64,000 nucleotides of DNA from positions 119,298 through 183,297 of the forward strand of contig NCSJ02000048.1 of the NCBI GenBank assembly GCA_002812745.2, written 5' to 3'. Both the position numbers and the translations under genes were made by a program. The DNA is from Scytalidium lignicola (lineage: Eukaryota > Ascomycota > Leotiomycetes). Every line of letters begins with the position of its first letter. The first letter of the stretch is position 1. The notes below the pieces were generated by a model that ran no database searches, was not told the DNA's origin, and saw only the letters and a program-made list of their open reading frames with translations. This document shows positions 10,992 to 23,351 of the stretch, piece by piece.

Positions 10992-12242
10992 ATGGCTGAC
11001 GTTGGTGTTATGCCGCCTCCACAAGGAGTAATTCCCGACTTCTACAGCTGGACATATCTTCAGCATACTGTTATTGCTGTCTTTGCTGTAACGTTCCTGC
11101 TCGCGACCACATTCCTGGCTCTTCGACTCTATACCAGCATCGTTCTCGTGAAGAAATTGGACTGGGATGTGTGTAAGTTGTCCCCGATGGAAACAGCATT
11201 CAAAGATCTCGCTCGCGCTCTCCAGTCGCTGATAGTCGAACAGTGCTCATCGTTCTCGCCTGGGGAACGTCTCTGACATTTTTCATTGGCATGGTGTTGG
11301 CAATGCCCTCTGGTTTTGGCAGGCACTTGTGGGATGTTACACCGACCCAATTACTCGGATACTTCGACCTGTTACTACTCCTGGCCATAACTTACATATG
11401 GCCGTCGACACTGACGAAGCTCGCAATGCTGATTCTGTATCTCCGCGTCAACCCCTCCAAGGTGTTTCAGGCCAGCACCTACATTATCGGAATCTGTGTT
11501 GTCGCATACACTGTCGTCTTTACGGTTTTGTTCGCCGGGCCATGCAACCCCACTGCTGTTGGCAGTGGTAACTGCCTCAACAATATCGCGGTATCACAGG
11601 CTATCTTGAATATTGTGTCGGATGCAGTGATGATCATACTCCCGATTCCGATGATACACCGACTAAAAATGCCCTTGAAACAGAAGATGGTCATTGGTGT
11701 GCTGATGGGTTTGGGATCTGCGTGAGTCAACCTCTTTTTCTATCTATGCTTATTTTTTGAGGAGTGCTAAATGATTTTCTTGTTCTTTTTGTTTCAGAGT
11801 CGTCATTGCTTCAATCGCTCGTGTTGCATACGTGAGAGCCATGGTCGAAAATCCCGATGTTACATGGACGCAAGCGGAGGCCGCAGTCTTCTCGTCACTA
11901 GAACTCAACCTCGGCATTATATGTAACAGTATGGCGCGTCTGAAACCATTCGTCAAAACTCACTTCCCTCGATGGGCTGGATCTTTCGGCAATTCGAGCG
12001 CCCACGCCGGGGAATACTCGAGAAGCAAGAGAAACAAAACGAATAATGGTTATCAGCTAGGCAGTGTCGAGCGGGCAGAACGGTTCGCCGCCGCTGCGGG
12101 TCAACACAAGGGCAATGATATTCATGTCATCCAGGAATATCAGGTGGACTTCGAGGGCAGGGCTAGGAGTAGAGAGAACCCAGAAACAGCCAGCACAGAG
12201 AATATTCTCGAGCCGGAGCAGGATAACAGACATGTACTATAG
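10992..12242 (+). CDS. Fungal rhodopsin-domain integral membrane protein (PTH11-related type)
   Basis: Three exons, 10992-11172, 11244-11721 and 11798-12242, encode 367 residues. Donors are GTAAGT and GTGAGT, and phases fit. Seven hydrophobic spans occupy roughly residues 30-280. The layout is that of the fungal rhodopsin-like domain (former DUF/PTH11-type): N-terminal span with LRLY, then KKLDWDD-like DWDV, the LAWG span, a CNP...C loop, NIVSDA in span 5, IPMI...L after it, and IARV...Y before span 7. The C-terminal ~90 residues are hydrophilic with RSK and acidic runs and probably face the cytosol. These proteins are candidate surface receptors; most lack a known ligand. It converges on the kinase-like gene at 12313. 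Confidence 0.88.
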
Positions 12243-12312
12243 CATAAACTAGAGCAAAACTTATTACTTAAACCAGCGTATTATTAGAGCTATATATCAC
12301 AGTATTGAACAT

Positions 12313-13449
12313 TTACTCCTTGACGTATGCCGGTAGAGATTCTAACAGCTCGAAGGTCTTGTGGTCTAGAACAGCAGCGGCGTGCCTCCTCGTCATGACG
12401 AAGACATTCTCATCTGGCTGCATTCCCGGTGCCGTCAATGCCCAGGCCAATCCGTGAAGTACATGCTTGCGGTAGTCATCCCAAACATCATCCTTCTCGA
12501 ACTTGGGCCCACCAGCTTGGTGCAATGCCTGAAGATAATGCTCAACGATGCTGACCTCATGCTTCCTACGCTCCTCGGTATCCAAGGAGCCTGTGATAAA
12601 ATACGCCACATCCTGCAAAGCCACGCCAGCATGAGGTGCCTGCCAGTCGATGAATCCTGGCGTGCCGTCAGGTCGAATGAAGGTATTCCCAATGTGAGCG
12701 TCGCCATGAACGACACACCTGAACGTAGGATTTTCTGTAGCCCACATCGTCTTAAACGCCCTCTCCATGCGTTCTCGGTTCGCAATAGCCTCTGGCAACG
12801 GTGGTGGTGCGCTCGTGGTGAAGCGCATCTCCCACGCCGGCGGACTAAGAAGAGAAGAGATCACCCCTTGGAGCGGATTCCCGCCCATCTGCTTGTCCCC
12901 CGCAAGCCAGGGAAACTCTTCGACGGAAGCACCCCAAGTCTTACCATGGAGCGCAGCAAGCTGTTCCACTCCCGCGCGAACTCGATCTGCAGACCACGAT
13001 TCCAACGGCTGGCCGAAGTCACAACCTTCCGCCGCCAGGTTCGCCATCACGACTAGACCTTGGCCATTGACCGTGTCGGTGCCGCTGTACCAAGTCCGTG
13101 GTAGATTCATGGAGGCAATGGGGCCAATGTAGTAGTAGAGCTCGGCCTCGCGACGATACGTCCATATTAGACTCGGGTGCAGTGCTATCAGTTGCTGGTT
13201 AAAGCCGCCTTTGACACATATCTGAGTTGGCGCATTGTCGCCCACGTCTTCGTAATAAGTGAGCTCAAGGAGGATCTTGCTTGCTGTAGAGTGGATTTCC
13301 TTGACGATAGTAGCGGTCTTGACTTTGTGTCCTAGTATTTTGGTAAGCCAGTCTGCGGTGATCTCTTGTGGTGTGGCAGGTAACGGCTCGTTGGAATTAA
13401 TCACGCCCTTGGCTCCTGGAGGGCCGGGATGAGATTGTGTTGATGCCAT
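12313..13449 (-). CDS. Aminoglycoside phosphotransferase / ecdysteroid-kinase-like protein
   Basis: This intronless gene encodes 378 residues. It shows the APH/CHK kinase-like fold motifs: the Brenner-type loop HGDAHIGN (H248, D250, N255) and the metal-binding D268 in FIDWQ. An N-terminal lobe contains ICVKGG. Family members phosphorylate small hydroxylated molecules or act as choline-kinase-like enzymes; fungal members of this subgroup have no assigned substrate. It is likely cytosolic, as there is no signal peptide or membrane span. It is convergent with the rhodopsin-domain gene, with only ~70 bp between stops. GC content looks higher than in the flanking DNA. Confidence 0.9.
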   Translation of the reverse strand: MASTQSHPGPPGAKGVINSNEPLPATPQEITADWLTKILGHKVKTATIVKEIHSTASKILLELTYYEDVGDNAPTQICVKGGFNQQLIALHPSLIWTYRREAELYYYIGPIASMNLPRTWYSGTDTVNGQGLVVMANLAAEGCDFGQPLESWSADRVRAGVEQLAALHGKTWGASVEEFPWLAGDKQMGGNPLQGVISSLLSPPAWEMRFTTSAPPPLPEAIANRERMERAFKTMWATENPTFRCVVHGDAHIGNTFIRPDGTPGFIDWQAPHAGVALQDVAYFITGSLDTEERRKHEVSIVEHYLQALHQAGGPKFEKDDVWDDYRKHVLHGLAWALTAPGMQPDENVFVMTRRHAAAVLDHKTFELLESLPAYVKE

Positions 13450-15005
13450 TTTGAATAAACTTCGATGTTCAATCTAAATATTTTTAAATGTTANTTTTTT
13501 TTGNTTTTTGTTTTTTGTTATAGACCCAGGGCAGCTTTTTGCTTGTGATTTTAAGAAGATCATATTCTTAACTCCATTATTATGGCGTGGTCAAGGGAGT
13601 ATCAAATATAAGTACCAAAAACTACGAGATAGGCGGTGAGAATATCCATGTACAGTACAGCAGTTTCTCACAACGATGGATTATCCCCTGTTTAATTTGC
13701 ACGTTGGCTCCAGTGAAACTTATCAGTACGGGGTAGCGTAACGATTATGACAGGAGGCCTGAGAGGCAGAGCACTGTGGTATTTCGCTAATAACAGGGGT
13801 ATTTGATACGGAACTACTGCAGGTGGCTGTTTTAAGAGTAAAATCCACAATTGATTATACTCTAATTCTTCATTTACTGATTCTGTAATAGTCCTCATAC
13901 GTGAGCAAATGGCCCGAGCCGAGGCCGAAGGTTTTACTGAGCATCTCTGAGCACCAGTAGATTGTTGCTTGAGCTAAAAGTCGCCAACTATTAACGATTA
14001 CTCCAAAATCTGCAAATCTGCTTGCAGGGATCTCCTACGCCTCTTGCTTAGAGCTTCATGTTCTATAAATCGTCGGTTCTCCTTGGTCTAGTACTATTTC
14101 TACACCCCAACTCACCAGTTCACCCGCAACGCTTCGCTCACTTTTCGCTTCCCCACTGCCCGCACGTCACCGACCAAGCGCCACCAACTCGGCCGTGATG
14201 GGAAAGAGCGTTTATACCAACATTCCCGGAGGAATGGTAGTAACCGACAAAATTGGAGTCAAATGCTGGAGGAAGAGCGGGGCGGGAGACCAAGTAGTAG
14301 TGCAAGGAGGGNAAAAAAGTAAGACAACATGGAATGAAGCTTTTTTGCGTTCATTTTAATTGATCTAATTAAATTATATCCACTTGAATTAACAGTGACC
14401 TATATCCAAAGTGTGCTAGATAGTTTGTGTTAAGATGCTTTTTAACACCGAAGATCACTTACTACCCGTCACAGCCTTCTGGTGATAGTGTTTTGTACGC
14501 AATTTGAACGATTTTACTTTCTTAAGATATAAAGTATAACTAGTTAAATCACTGTGTAGTTATAGCATTTATAGCAGTAGTAATGATAATGTCTGGAGTC
14601 TGCTATAGCTTCAAAGCATGATAAAAGCTTGAGGTAGCTTACAGGTCCCTATGTCGGGCCGTGCAGGAGACATTGCGTATTTAGATCAACTTATAGATGG
14701 ATTAAAGCACGGTATCCGCTACCGGTGTAAAACTAGGTTTGGGAGCATATTTATGGATACATTGATCTGCTAAGCCAAGTTGCGAGCAATGTAAGCGGGT
14801 GAGAACCCTAAGTACTTTAGAGTGCGGAGTACCTGGTACCTGGCATTGAGAAGAGCGCATAGTCAACAAGCAGATTTGGAGATGTGAACCCCTTAATTCC
14901 TGCAGAATTGTCGTGCAGTTGCAGTTGGCAATCTTGAAACCTTTCTATTGCAGCGGTGATACTTTGCAGTGGCACGTTACCTCCGCGTTGTCAGGTCTCC
15001 CCCCT

Positions 15006-15025
15006 GGAGAAGGAGAAGGAGAAGG
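15006..15025 (+). repeat. GGAGAA hexanucleotide repeat
   Basis: Three and a bit tandem copies of GGAGAA. No function is inferred. Confidence 0.7.
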
Positions 15026-15805
15026 ATTGCCCTTACCAATGGAACTGACTGTAGAATATTACCTGATTGGCTAGATCAAGAGCCAACTAGTGGCTGGTGG
15101 AAAAGTGGCTAGTGCTTCCAGCCGAATCAGGACTAGTGCTCCCGCCGCGGAAGGAAAAAAACAAAAAAGGGGCAAAAAAAGGCCGAGAAAATTTCACCTT
15201 GGCCCCTTGTGGAACCTCTTGCAACCACTCAAACCATCCAACCTGCATCCAACCTCATCTGCGTCTCCTAAGTAAGCTTCTGGAATACTACCAACATCGG
15301 AGGGGCTACTTCATTTGACGTTTGCCCCCCCGGTTCCCCCGAAGAGATGTCTTGCTTTAGGTGCTGGCCATGGCGTGCTGGGCTGATCATTGGAGGCTCG
15401 TCACGGTGCTCACGGCCGGTAAGTAACACGCTATGCTGGGGTTGATGGTGATGACTTTGATGCTTCACGAGGTCCCCCAGCTCTGCACATCGCAGCCAAA
15501 CTCCAGGCAATTCTGGTGTCGAGAAGAGGTGAGTGTGGTGAGATATCTATTAAGAACGTCAATCTGAAGGCATTGTATTTCTTTTCGCAATGCCTTTTCC
15601 TCTCAGTTTGTCCCTGTCTCTCTCTTTCCCGAGGTTTTTCTGTCGTGGTGTTGTTGTGTTGTGGTGTGTCACCACATAAGCTTTCGCCCTCTTAGATCGG
15701 CAGGAGCTCTCCTAGCGCGTCAACCACGCCCTTTTAGCTTTCGCCTTCCAAAGAGCGACAAGACGGAGGGGAAAACTTTTTCCATAGGGTCTTGCTCCCC
15801 TGCTC

Positions 15806-15813
15806 TTATATAA
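15806..15813 (+). promoter_or_regulatory. TATA-like element of amino-acid permease gene
   Basis: TTATATAA lies ~145 bp before the start codon at 15955, followed by CT-rich leader sequence and a good start context (CACCATGG). The position is plausible for a TATA box with a leader of ~100 nt. Confidence 0.4.
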
Positions 15814-15954
15814 TACAATACTGGAGCCCTGGCTTTCCTTTGACACATAGATTCCCTCTCACGCTCTTTCCCCTCTTTCTCTGGAGCAATTGTCTGTTTT
15901 GCGCTTTTGCTGTCTGTTGTCGACCTTTGACTCTGCATAGCAAGTCAACTCACC

Positions 15955-17675
15955 ATGGGCAATTCAGAGGATCACAAGATCACGTCCGGGGACGACATCA
16001 CCGCCACTGTCTTCTCGGATTCAAAGTCGTCATCTCACGAGGATGTCGAGAAGCACGTTGCTGCTGGAGCTGGAGCGCCGGCGCTCAAGAGGAAGCTCAA
16101 GAGTAGACACTTGCAAATGATAGCTATTGGTATGTAGATGCAGAACAATGAACACTCTACCAAAAACAAACCCCAGATTACCATATACTCACATCTTGTG
16201 TAGGTGGCACAATTGGAACCGGTCTCTTCATTGGTAGTGGAGGCGCAATCGCGAAGTCAGGTCCAGCAGGCGCTCTTATCGGATACATCTTTGTCGGATC
16301 TATTGTTTACTCAGTCATGATCTCCCTCGGTGAAATGGCTACCTACATCCCAATTTCGGGTGCGTTCTCTTCGTATGCGACACGATTTGTTGATCCTAGT
16401 TTGGGCTTTGCTATGGGCTGGATATACTATTTCTCCTGGGCGATCACATATGCGCTGGAATTGACGGCCTCGGGCTTGATTATCCAATACTGGGATCAGA
16501 AGCTATCCATCGGCATATTCATCGCCGTCTTCTGGGTGATCATCACTCTGATCAACTTTCTCCCGGTCAGTTTTTATGGCGAAACTGAGTTTGTCTTGTC
16601 GTCCGTCAAAGTCCTCACCGTCGTCGGCTGGTTGATCTTCGCTATCTGTATCGATGCGGGTGCTGGGCAGCATGGGTATCTCGGCTTCCACACGTGGGGA
16701 AACCCCGGTGCTTTTGCCCCCTATCTCCTCAATTCAGACGGTGCACTCGCAAAGTTTGTTGGCTTCTGGTCCGTCCTGATCCAGGCCGGCTTTTCTTACC
16801 AAGGCACCGAACTTGTTGGAATTGCGGCGGGTGAAACCGAAAACCCACGCAAGAACGTCCCTTCAGCCATCCGCAAGACTTTCTACCGAATCCTTTTCTT
16901 CTTCGTCTTCAGCGTCTTCTTCATTGGTCTCCTGGTGCCTTACACCAATGAAAGCCTGCTCTCCAGTGCCTCGGATGCCTCTGCTTCTCCTTTCGTTATC
17001 GCAGCCGAACTGGCTGGCGTCAAAGTCCTTCCCGGTTTCATTAATGCTATCCTTCTTTTTGTTGTTCTATCTGCGGCGAACTCTAATGTCTATTCTGGTT
17101 CCCGTATCCTGACTGGCCTAGCTGCTGACGGCTCCGCCCCATCCTTCTTCAAGATTACGAGTGCCAAGGGAGTCCCGTACTACGCTGTAGCATTCACTGC
17201 CATGTGGGGTCTTCTTGCTTTCATGAATCTATCCAACAACGGAGGTACAGTCTTCAACTGGCTCCTCAACATCACTGCCGTCGCCGGTTTCATCACTTGG
17301 GCATGCATCAATGGTTGTCATATCAGCTTCATGCGTGCGCTCGCTATGCGAAACATCTCGCGCGATACACTTCCATACAAGGCCATGTGGCAGCCGTTCT
17401 TCGCTTACTATGGTCTTTTCTTCAACATTCTCATCATCCTTACCCAAGGCTTCACTGCCTTTATTCCATGGGATACCACCAATTTCTTCATTGCATACGT
17501 TAGCTTGCTTTTGTTTATCGTGTTATACGTGGGCCACAAGGTCATCATGAGGACCAAATTTGTCAAGCCTATCGAGGCGGATATTGCGACGGGGTGTATT
17601 GACTATGATGACACTGTCTGGAGCATTAATGATCCCAGCACTATTTGGGGACGATTCTGGAATTGGGTTGCCTAA
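15955..17675 (+). CDS. Amino-acid permease (yeast amino-acid transporter family)
   Basis: Two exons, 15955-16129 and 16204-17675, encode 548 residues. The intron falls inside the conserved start of span 1 (HLQMIAIG-GTIGTGLFIGSG), a common site in fungal permeases. Twelve hydrophobic spans are visible. Family landmarks include GEMATYIPISGAF, the FxYQGTELVGIAAGE segment with PRKNVPSAI, and ANSNVYSGSR. It moves amino acids with protons across the plasma membrane. The ~55-residue N-tail has several Lys, Ser and Glu residues, and the C-tail carries the usual post-span-12 sequence; both are likely sites for ubiquitin-dependent turnover in this family. Specificity cannot be read from sequence. Confidence 0.95.
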
Positions 17676-18162
17676 GTCGATGTAATACCTTATTCTCATG
17701 GTTGGCTTTTTCGGAAGAGGGCAGGTACGATAATGGTTGGGTGGGATGGATGGGATGGATGGTGTGGGTTTTCTTCTTCTTTTCTCTAGTTTTCTTTTGC
17801 GTTGCGTTACAGCTTGAGCGTTTTGTAGCGAGGGATGTTTAGGTCTATCCTTATATATTATGTGCATAAATTAAGCAAAGTATATCATCTCTATATACCA
17901 GCTACGTCCTTGGCGTAGATGGATGTCGAATAGGGGCCAAGGAGCAGTAACACGTGATATCAGCGCTAAGCCTTATGCCCAGGCTTTCTTGGTGTGGCTG
18001 TGCTCTCAGCTTAGGCATCAAATGAGGTAGGTAACAGCCTTTTCTTTGATTTATAAATCATCCCGTCTCATTGCATTATATCTGGCTTCTATTTGATACC
18101 CGTTTCTTTTAATTCAAGCTTTACTTTTGATTTCTCTATTTTCTTAAAAATTTGCTCAAAAA
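17676..18162. other. Intergenic between permease and HET gene
   Basis: No gene. It holds the permease 3' region and the HET gene promoter. CACGTGAT occurs at 17951-17958. Confidence 0.5.
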
Positions 18163-20274
18163 ATGCCTCCCATGATACCTGCGTCCACGCCTAAAACCAA
18201 ATCAGCAATCATAGAAACAGAAGAATACAATACTATTTTCAATAAGAATGGTGATTACATAGGGTACACTACTTGGGGCTACCCCGTCGACTGGGAAAAA
18301 GACTATGGGAACCCTCCTACTTGGGCCGAGACTACTGCGAACTACTTCGATTGCACAGGCTTGTGTGAGATTTGTAGTAGATTAGATTTTAAGGAGCTAA
18401 TTACGCCTATACTGCCGCCTCCAAGGGATATTAATGGGGTATTTAATACACAGCAGGAGAGGTTGTCTGATGAGAAGGAATCTACATCTCCGGAGATTCC
18501 AGAAATTGATATTTTGCTAGGGACGGTGCAGGAATTATACGAGCGCATTGAGAAATGCGGGTTTTGTAAATGGGTATTCTCTTTCGCCATCTGTGCTTAT
18601 CAAAAGACGGGTGCGCCGTTGGAAGGCGTGTGTCGGTTGAAGAAAGAGGGACGGAACTCAGTATCATCGTACGGGTCAGCAAAGTACGCTAGGATATGCA
18701 TCGACTGCCGCGAATTGAACAAGAAGGACCCTACAGCGAAGGCATTTCCGTATGTGGAGAGGAAATTAGATCTCTGGCGTGATGAGCCAGAGGAACGTCC
18801 TAACGGACCTGACAAGGACGAGAAGCGGGAGAAGCATTTCTTCCCTTTGACGGCGATGGCCTGGCTATATAAAGGATGCACGACACAGCATCCTAAGTGT
18901 GCAGCCGCGACGAGGAAGAAGAAAGGGATGAAGACAAAGTTGTTTGTTATTGATTTACAAGACTTTTGCATCGTCCCAGCCCCGAAAGATTGTGTCTACG
19001 CGGCGTTAAGTTACGTCTGGGGCGCACAACCAGGAGAATACGACACAAACATCGTGCCTTCCTCCGATGTCGAGAAGGTGAACTTCCCAGCACGACAATC
19101 TTTGACCATGATCCACGCCTGCAATGTAGTCAAGCAACTCGGCATCCGCTACCTCTGGGTTGACCAAGTCTGCATCCCAAGCGACTGCCGCATGGCGCAG
19201 ATATATGAAATGGACAGTATCTACAGAGGCGCTGAACTAACTGTCGTTGCCGGCGTGGAAAACGCCGCTGCAGGTCTTCCAGGCGTGGGTCGCAGGAATA
19301 GAAAACGAAATGATCCAGGCGTCCTCCGCGTGGGAGGCATCAATCTGGGAGTCCAACTCTGGGACAGTGCAATTCCTACTCTGCATGGCTCGGTGTACTC
19401 CAGTCGCGGCTGGACCTACCAAGAAAAAGCCCTGTCAGCGCGGCTATTGATAATCACGGAGGAAGATATGTACTACAGTTGTCTGGAAGGCGAAAAGTCC
19501 GAGCACGCGTGCCATGAGTCGAACATGATCGAATTTAAGCGCGAGCCTGTTATGGAGTTTGGATCGGTGCTGGCGACTGCGCATGGAAGGTCACCGTTCC
19601 AGATCTATGCCGATTGTGTGGATGAGTATTTGGGACGGGATCTGACGTTTCCGGGGGATGTCATGAATGGGTTCGCGGGATTGATGAGCTTTCTGGAGGA
19701 CAAGTATGACTGGAGGTTCTGTTGGGGGATTCCGGATGAGAATTTTGCGTTGGGGTTGTTGTGGGATGGAGCGCATGGAGTGGTGATGAAGAGGAGGGAT
19801 GCGGGGAGGGATGAGAAGGGGAGGTTATTTCCTAGTTGGAGTTGGACGGGGTGGGTTGGGAGGACTAATCATTATAAGGTTAGGCCTAGGGTGTTGGTTT
19901 CAACTGAAGAACAGGAGCAGATGGGGTTTGTGTCTGTCAAGTGGGAAGAGAAGATGTTGGATGAGGCGAAGGAGAGTGGTGTGTTGGTTTTAAAGGGTGA
20001 ATGTATCGGGATTACGGAGGAAAATGCGAGAAATTTCAGGAGGAGATGGGCGGGTGAGAAGGATCAAGAGTTCAAGATTGAACAGATACCGGCAGGATGC
20101 GTGTTTATTGCTGTTGCTTTACTGAAGGAGAAGAACAGTGAAGCGCGCGTTGAAGGGCTGGTTGTGAATCAAAGCAGAGATAGCGATGTTTATGAGAGGG
20201 TTACCCGGGTCGATATCAAAGCGGAAGAGTGGTTGAGGATGGTTAGGGAGGCACGAACGATTCATCTTGCTTGA
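18163..20274 (+). CDS. HET-domain protein (heterokaryon incompatibility type)
   Basis: This intronless gene encodes 703 residues. The HET domain starts near residue 277 with the expected block order: YAALSYVWG, then IRYLWVDQVCIP, IYRGAELTVVAG, and SRGWTYQEKALSARL near residue 414. The first ~270 residues contain cysteine pairs (CTGLCEIC, CGFCKW, ICIDC) and no recognised domain; they may act as a recognition part. The C-terminal third is family-specific. HET domains trigger programmed cell death when incompatible partners meet, and Leotiomycetes and relatives carry dozens of paralogues, so a vegetative-incompatibility role for this copy is only possible. No partner gene (STAND or SesB-like) lies next to it. 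Confidence 0.93.
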   Translation: MPPMIPASTPKTKSAIIETEEYNTIFNKNGDYIGYTTWGYPVDWEKDYGNPPTWAETTANYFDCTGLCEICSRLDFKELITPILPPPRDINGVFNTQQERLSDEKESTSPEIPEIDILLGTVQELYERIEKCGFCKWVFSFAICAYQKTGAPLEGVCRLKKEGRNSVSSYGSAKYARICIDCRELNKKDPTAKAFPYVERKLDLWRDEPEERPNGPDKDEKREKHFFPLTAMAWLYKGCTTQHPKCAAATRKKKGMKTKLFVIDLQDFCIVPAPKDCVYAALSYVWGAQPGEYDTNIVPSSDVEKVNFPARQSLTMIHACNVVKQLGIRYLWVDQVCIPSDCRMAQIYEMDSIYRGAELTVVAGVENAAAGLPGVGRRNRKRNDPGVLRVGGINLGVQLWDSAIPTLHGSVYSSRGWTYQEKALSARLLIITEEDMYYSCLEGEKSEHACHESNMIEFKREPVMEFGSVLATAHGRSPFQIYADCVDEYLGRDLTFPGDVMNGFAGLMSFLEDKYDWRFCWGIPDENFALGLLWDGAHGVVMKRRDAGRDEKGRLFPSWSWTGWVGRTNHYKVRPRVLVSTEEQEQMGFVSVKWEEKMLDEAKESGVLVLKGECIGITEENARNFRRRWAGEKDQEFKIEQIPAGCVFIAVALLKEKNSEARVEGLVVNQSRDSDVYERVTRVDIKAEEWLRMVREARTIHLA

Positions 20275-21023
20275 AGAATGAACTTTGCCTTTTTGAATCT
20301 ATCTAACTATACTTTACCGAATTATGAATAGTATTCTAATATACATTTCTATATATCGAATTACTTCTTCCTTGGCATTTCTTATAACTCCTCTTTATTC
20401 TCAACCTTAATCCGCTCCTTCTCAAACGTTCTGTCCATATAATCACCAATGGCTTCGCGCCTTTATCATAGCCTTCTTTATATACCATCATCAACCAACC
20501 CTAAACTTTANTTTTTTTTACACACCCGTTAAACTGCGTCCTAAGCCGGTCCCTCCATCTGGGTTTGGCCCTGATGTGTATCACATAAGGTGCGGGGTGT
20601 GTGTTTAGAGAGATTATACTGTACATTATCACAAGGATGGATATGATTTATTGTTAATTATTATAGTTAGTAATGTGCACTTTAATTGAACTACCTGAAG
20701 GAGGTTCAACAAGGAATCGTGTAAAGGCAGATACTACAAGTTTAAGAACTTTAAATATAATTATACTATTCACATAAATTTAAAATAAGATACTTTTATA
20801 CTTGACTTATCTAAGTTATTTTATAAACCAGCCTTATTTATGACAAGCTAAAAATAACAAAAGCCAAGCTTACCAACACCGGGCCTCGGTAAACCCTCGA
20901 TCCATGTCCAGTCGTTACCCTGATCTGTAAATAATAATAAACTCTATGACCGGGATGGCAGCTTAAAAAGCTCTCAATTGTTATTTCAGCTCTCTTCGTT
21001 ACCNTTTTTCTAAACCATTCGCG
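20275..21023. other. AT-rich intergenic stretch
   Basis: No gene. Ns lie beside T-runs at 20511 and 21004. The middle part (about 20630-20870) is very AT-rich. Confidence 0.5.
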
Positions 21024-22508
21024 ATGAGTAATACCGAGTTAGTGACTGTCGTGCTACCTCAGCCAGTCACTCCTTCAACCTTTCAGGCCTGTGAAAGAGC
21101 ATCACCACGACCGGAGGATATAGAGGGAGAGCCAACGAATGGTAGGCGAGCGGAACAAGAGCTGGCGCCCATAGATGGAGGATCTGCTGCTTGGAGGCTG
21201 CTCTGCGCTGCCTTTATGTTTGAGGCATTGCTATGGGGTAAACCCCCTATCATGGATCGACTTCGATAGATAAGGCTGATAGAAACTGGATAAAGGCTTC
21301 CCTCTCTCTTTTGGTGTGTTTCAAGAGTACTATTCCAAAATTCCAGAATTTGCCAATAATCGCTACATTTCCGTGGTGGGTACCATAGCATCCGGATTTG
21401 GTTATCTCGGAGCACCAGTCGTCATGCCTTTTATTCAGCGTTATCAGCGGTGGCGACGGCAAATGATTTGGGTCGGTTGTACGTCTCATGCCTTACTAGA
21501 ATGTTGAGACATGAATTGCTAACATAGTTCTCAGGGCCGATTTGCATTGCTGGGCTCGTCTTGGGCTCTTTTGCATCCACTTTAGAAATGCTTGTCCTTA
21601 CACAAGGTGTTGCCTATGGTCTTGGTTTCCTCATATTCTACTACCCCATCCTCAGCATGGTAAATGAATACTGGATTGCGCGTCGTGGCATGGCTTACGG
21701 TGTTCTTTGTGGCGCCTCCGGCGTCTCAGGGTCTATTATGCCCTTCGTGCTACATGCACTTTTGGCAAAGTACGGATACAGGACGACACTTCGCGCTGTA
21801 GCCGTGGCTCTCGCGTTGCTCACAGGACCGTTAATTCCTCTCTTGAAGGGTCGTTTGCCGCGCTCAGAGCGAGCCACTATCCCCAAAATTAACTGGGCTT
21901 TTTTTCGAAACCCTCTATTCTGGGTATACTCGGTTTCAAACCTATTGCAAGGATTTGGGTACTTTTTTCCTTCTCTGTATCTACCCTCTTACGCATCGTC
22001 CCTAAGGCTCGGCGGCAAGAGCGGCGCACTTCTCCTCGCGCTGATGAGCGTTTGTCAAGTCGGCGGTCAGTTTGTCTTCGGTCTGCTATCTGATCACAAA
22101 GTACCACTTAACATTTTGGCTTGCTTATCAACCATAGTTGCAGCAGTTGCTTGTCTCACTATGTGGAGACTAGCTAACTCGCTCCCAGCCTTGATTGTCT
22201 TTGCCATTGTGTATGGGTTCTTTGGTGCAGGGTTTACTGCTATCTGGGCGAGGATGAGCACCGCAATAACCGACGACGTGACAGCAGGACCAATTGTCTT
22301 CAGTCTGCTTAACTTTGGTAAAGGTGTCGGAAATGTGCTCGCCGGACCGCTCGGAGGATTTCTAGTTTCCAACTTAAAGTCGAGCGTAAATTCATCACCG
22401 TTGTCCTATCATTGGATCATCGTCTTCACTGGAGTGTGCATGTTCTCGAGCGCTTGTATCATCTGCTTGCGATACGTGAAGCACCTTAGCTTCTTGGTTG
22501 TTCGATAA
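21024..22508 (+). CDS. Monocarboxylate-transporter-like MFS permease
   Basis: Three exons, 21024-21237, 21296-21478 and 21535-22508, encode 456 residues. Intron 2 uses donor GTACGT and a CTAAC branch, restoring the family phrase WVGWPICIAGL. The ~55-residue N-tail is followed by 12 predicted spans. Landmarks of the fungal MCT (SLC16) group include SFGVFQEYY in the first loop region, YYPILSMVNEYWIARRGMAYG, and PSYASSLRLG before span 7. It probably exchanges monocarboxylates or related organic acids with protons at the plasma membrane; many fungal homologues are linked to secondary metabolite or riboflavin transport, so the substrate is open. It lies upstream of a P450 in the same direction. 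Confidence 0.9.
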
Positions 22509-23351
22509 GAGCAGGGAAGTGGCAAGCAGCATAGCATTTGGCATTAGCAATGAGTTACGAGTCGAGACACTGCTGGAAAAGTTAATATTCTTAGTGTTCT
22601 ATGTTACCATAGGTAGGTAAATATTGTAGCATCGCATCTTAATGGAGAGACAGACAGTGCTATGAACTCATCAACGCTCTCTAAGAGAGAAGGAAGCTAT
22701 GAATAAATGTAATTAGGGCCAAGTAAAGTTAAACGACAGTACAACAGGTAAAAGAACTTATCAAAACCCAAAAGTCGTGGCACTTTATCCATAAAAAGCC
22801 GACTCCTGAAGAAAAAATATCAAGACCAGTCGTGATTAGTCATGGAGTACTATTCCATGTTAGGGGTTCATAGATGGACAGCTATATCTGCACGATGGTC
22901 TGACGCTGCTGTTGACATCCTTGCGGACAGATCGCTAAAGATTTGATTAAATATGGTCTTCCAACTATCTATTCAAAGTAGAAACAGCTGATATAGAGCT
23001 CCGCTGAGAAACGGGATATATGACGGCAATAACGGGTTCCACAAAAGAGTGGGGGAGGGGTGTGTCTTATCAATACGTTGCTGGTTAGCTCAGTAATCCA
23101 TATCCGAAGTGAAGTGAACTGGATATCTCATGCCCTCTCCTTGCCTCTAATCCTGATCCTGAAAGTGTCTAGGTTCTCCAAATGCCACTGTATCGATATT
23201 TAAATGAATAAAAGTCGAAATATTTTGTTTGTTATTACAGTCAGGCCGTGTCATATTTGGAAACCTATCTACCACAGCGGCGGCACCTTCAACACAGCTA
23301 ACTGTCTGCAGCATTAGTCATAACACAAGTCGTTAACTGGTATGAAGAAAA
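22509..23351. other. Intergenic upstream of P450
   Basis: No gene seen. Moderate AT content; nothing repeated or structured that I can point to. Confidence 0.5.

Larger units (their letters stand above)
13450..15954. other. Long intergenic region with gaps; upstream of amino-acid permease
   Basis: There is no supported gene in 2.5 kb. Single Ns lie in or beside homopolymers at 13494, 13504 and 14312. A GGAGAA hexamer repeat occurs at 15006-15025. The last ~350 bp are strongly pyrimidine-rich (CT tracts) and contain the likely promoter and leader of the permease starting at 15955. Frames such as those near 15090-15318 are short and overlapping and I do not trust them. Confidence 0.55.

Noticed and set aside
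12382..13132. Long open frames antisense to the phosphotransferase-like gene
   Set aside because: Shadows of a GC-richer coding exon; the sense strand has clear kinase motifs.
15090..15510. Small frames rich in Lys/Pro upstream of the permease
   Set aside because: Low-complexity, overlapping, no support; most likely promoter or leader DNA.
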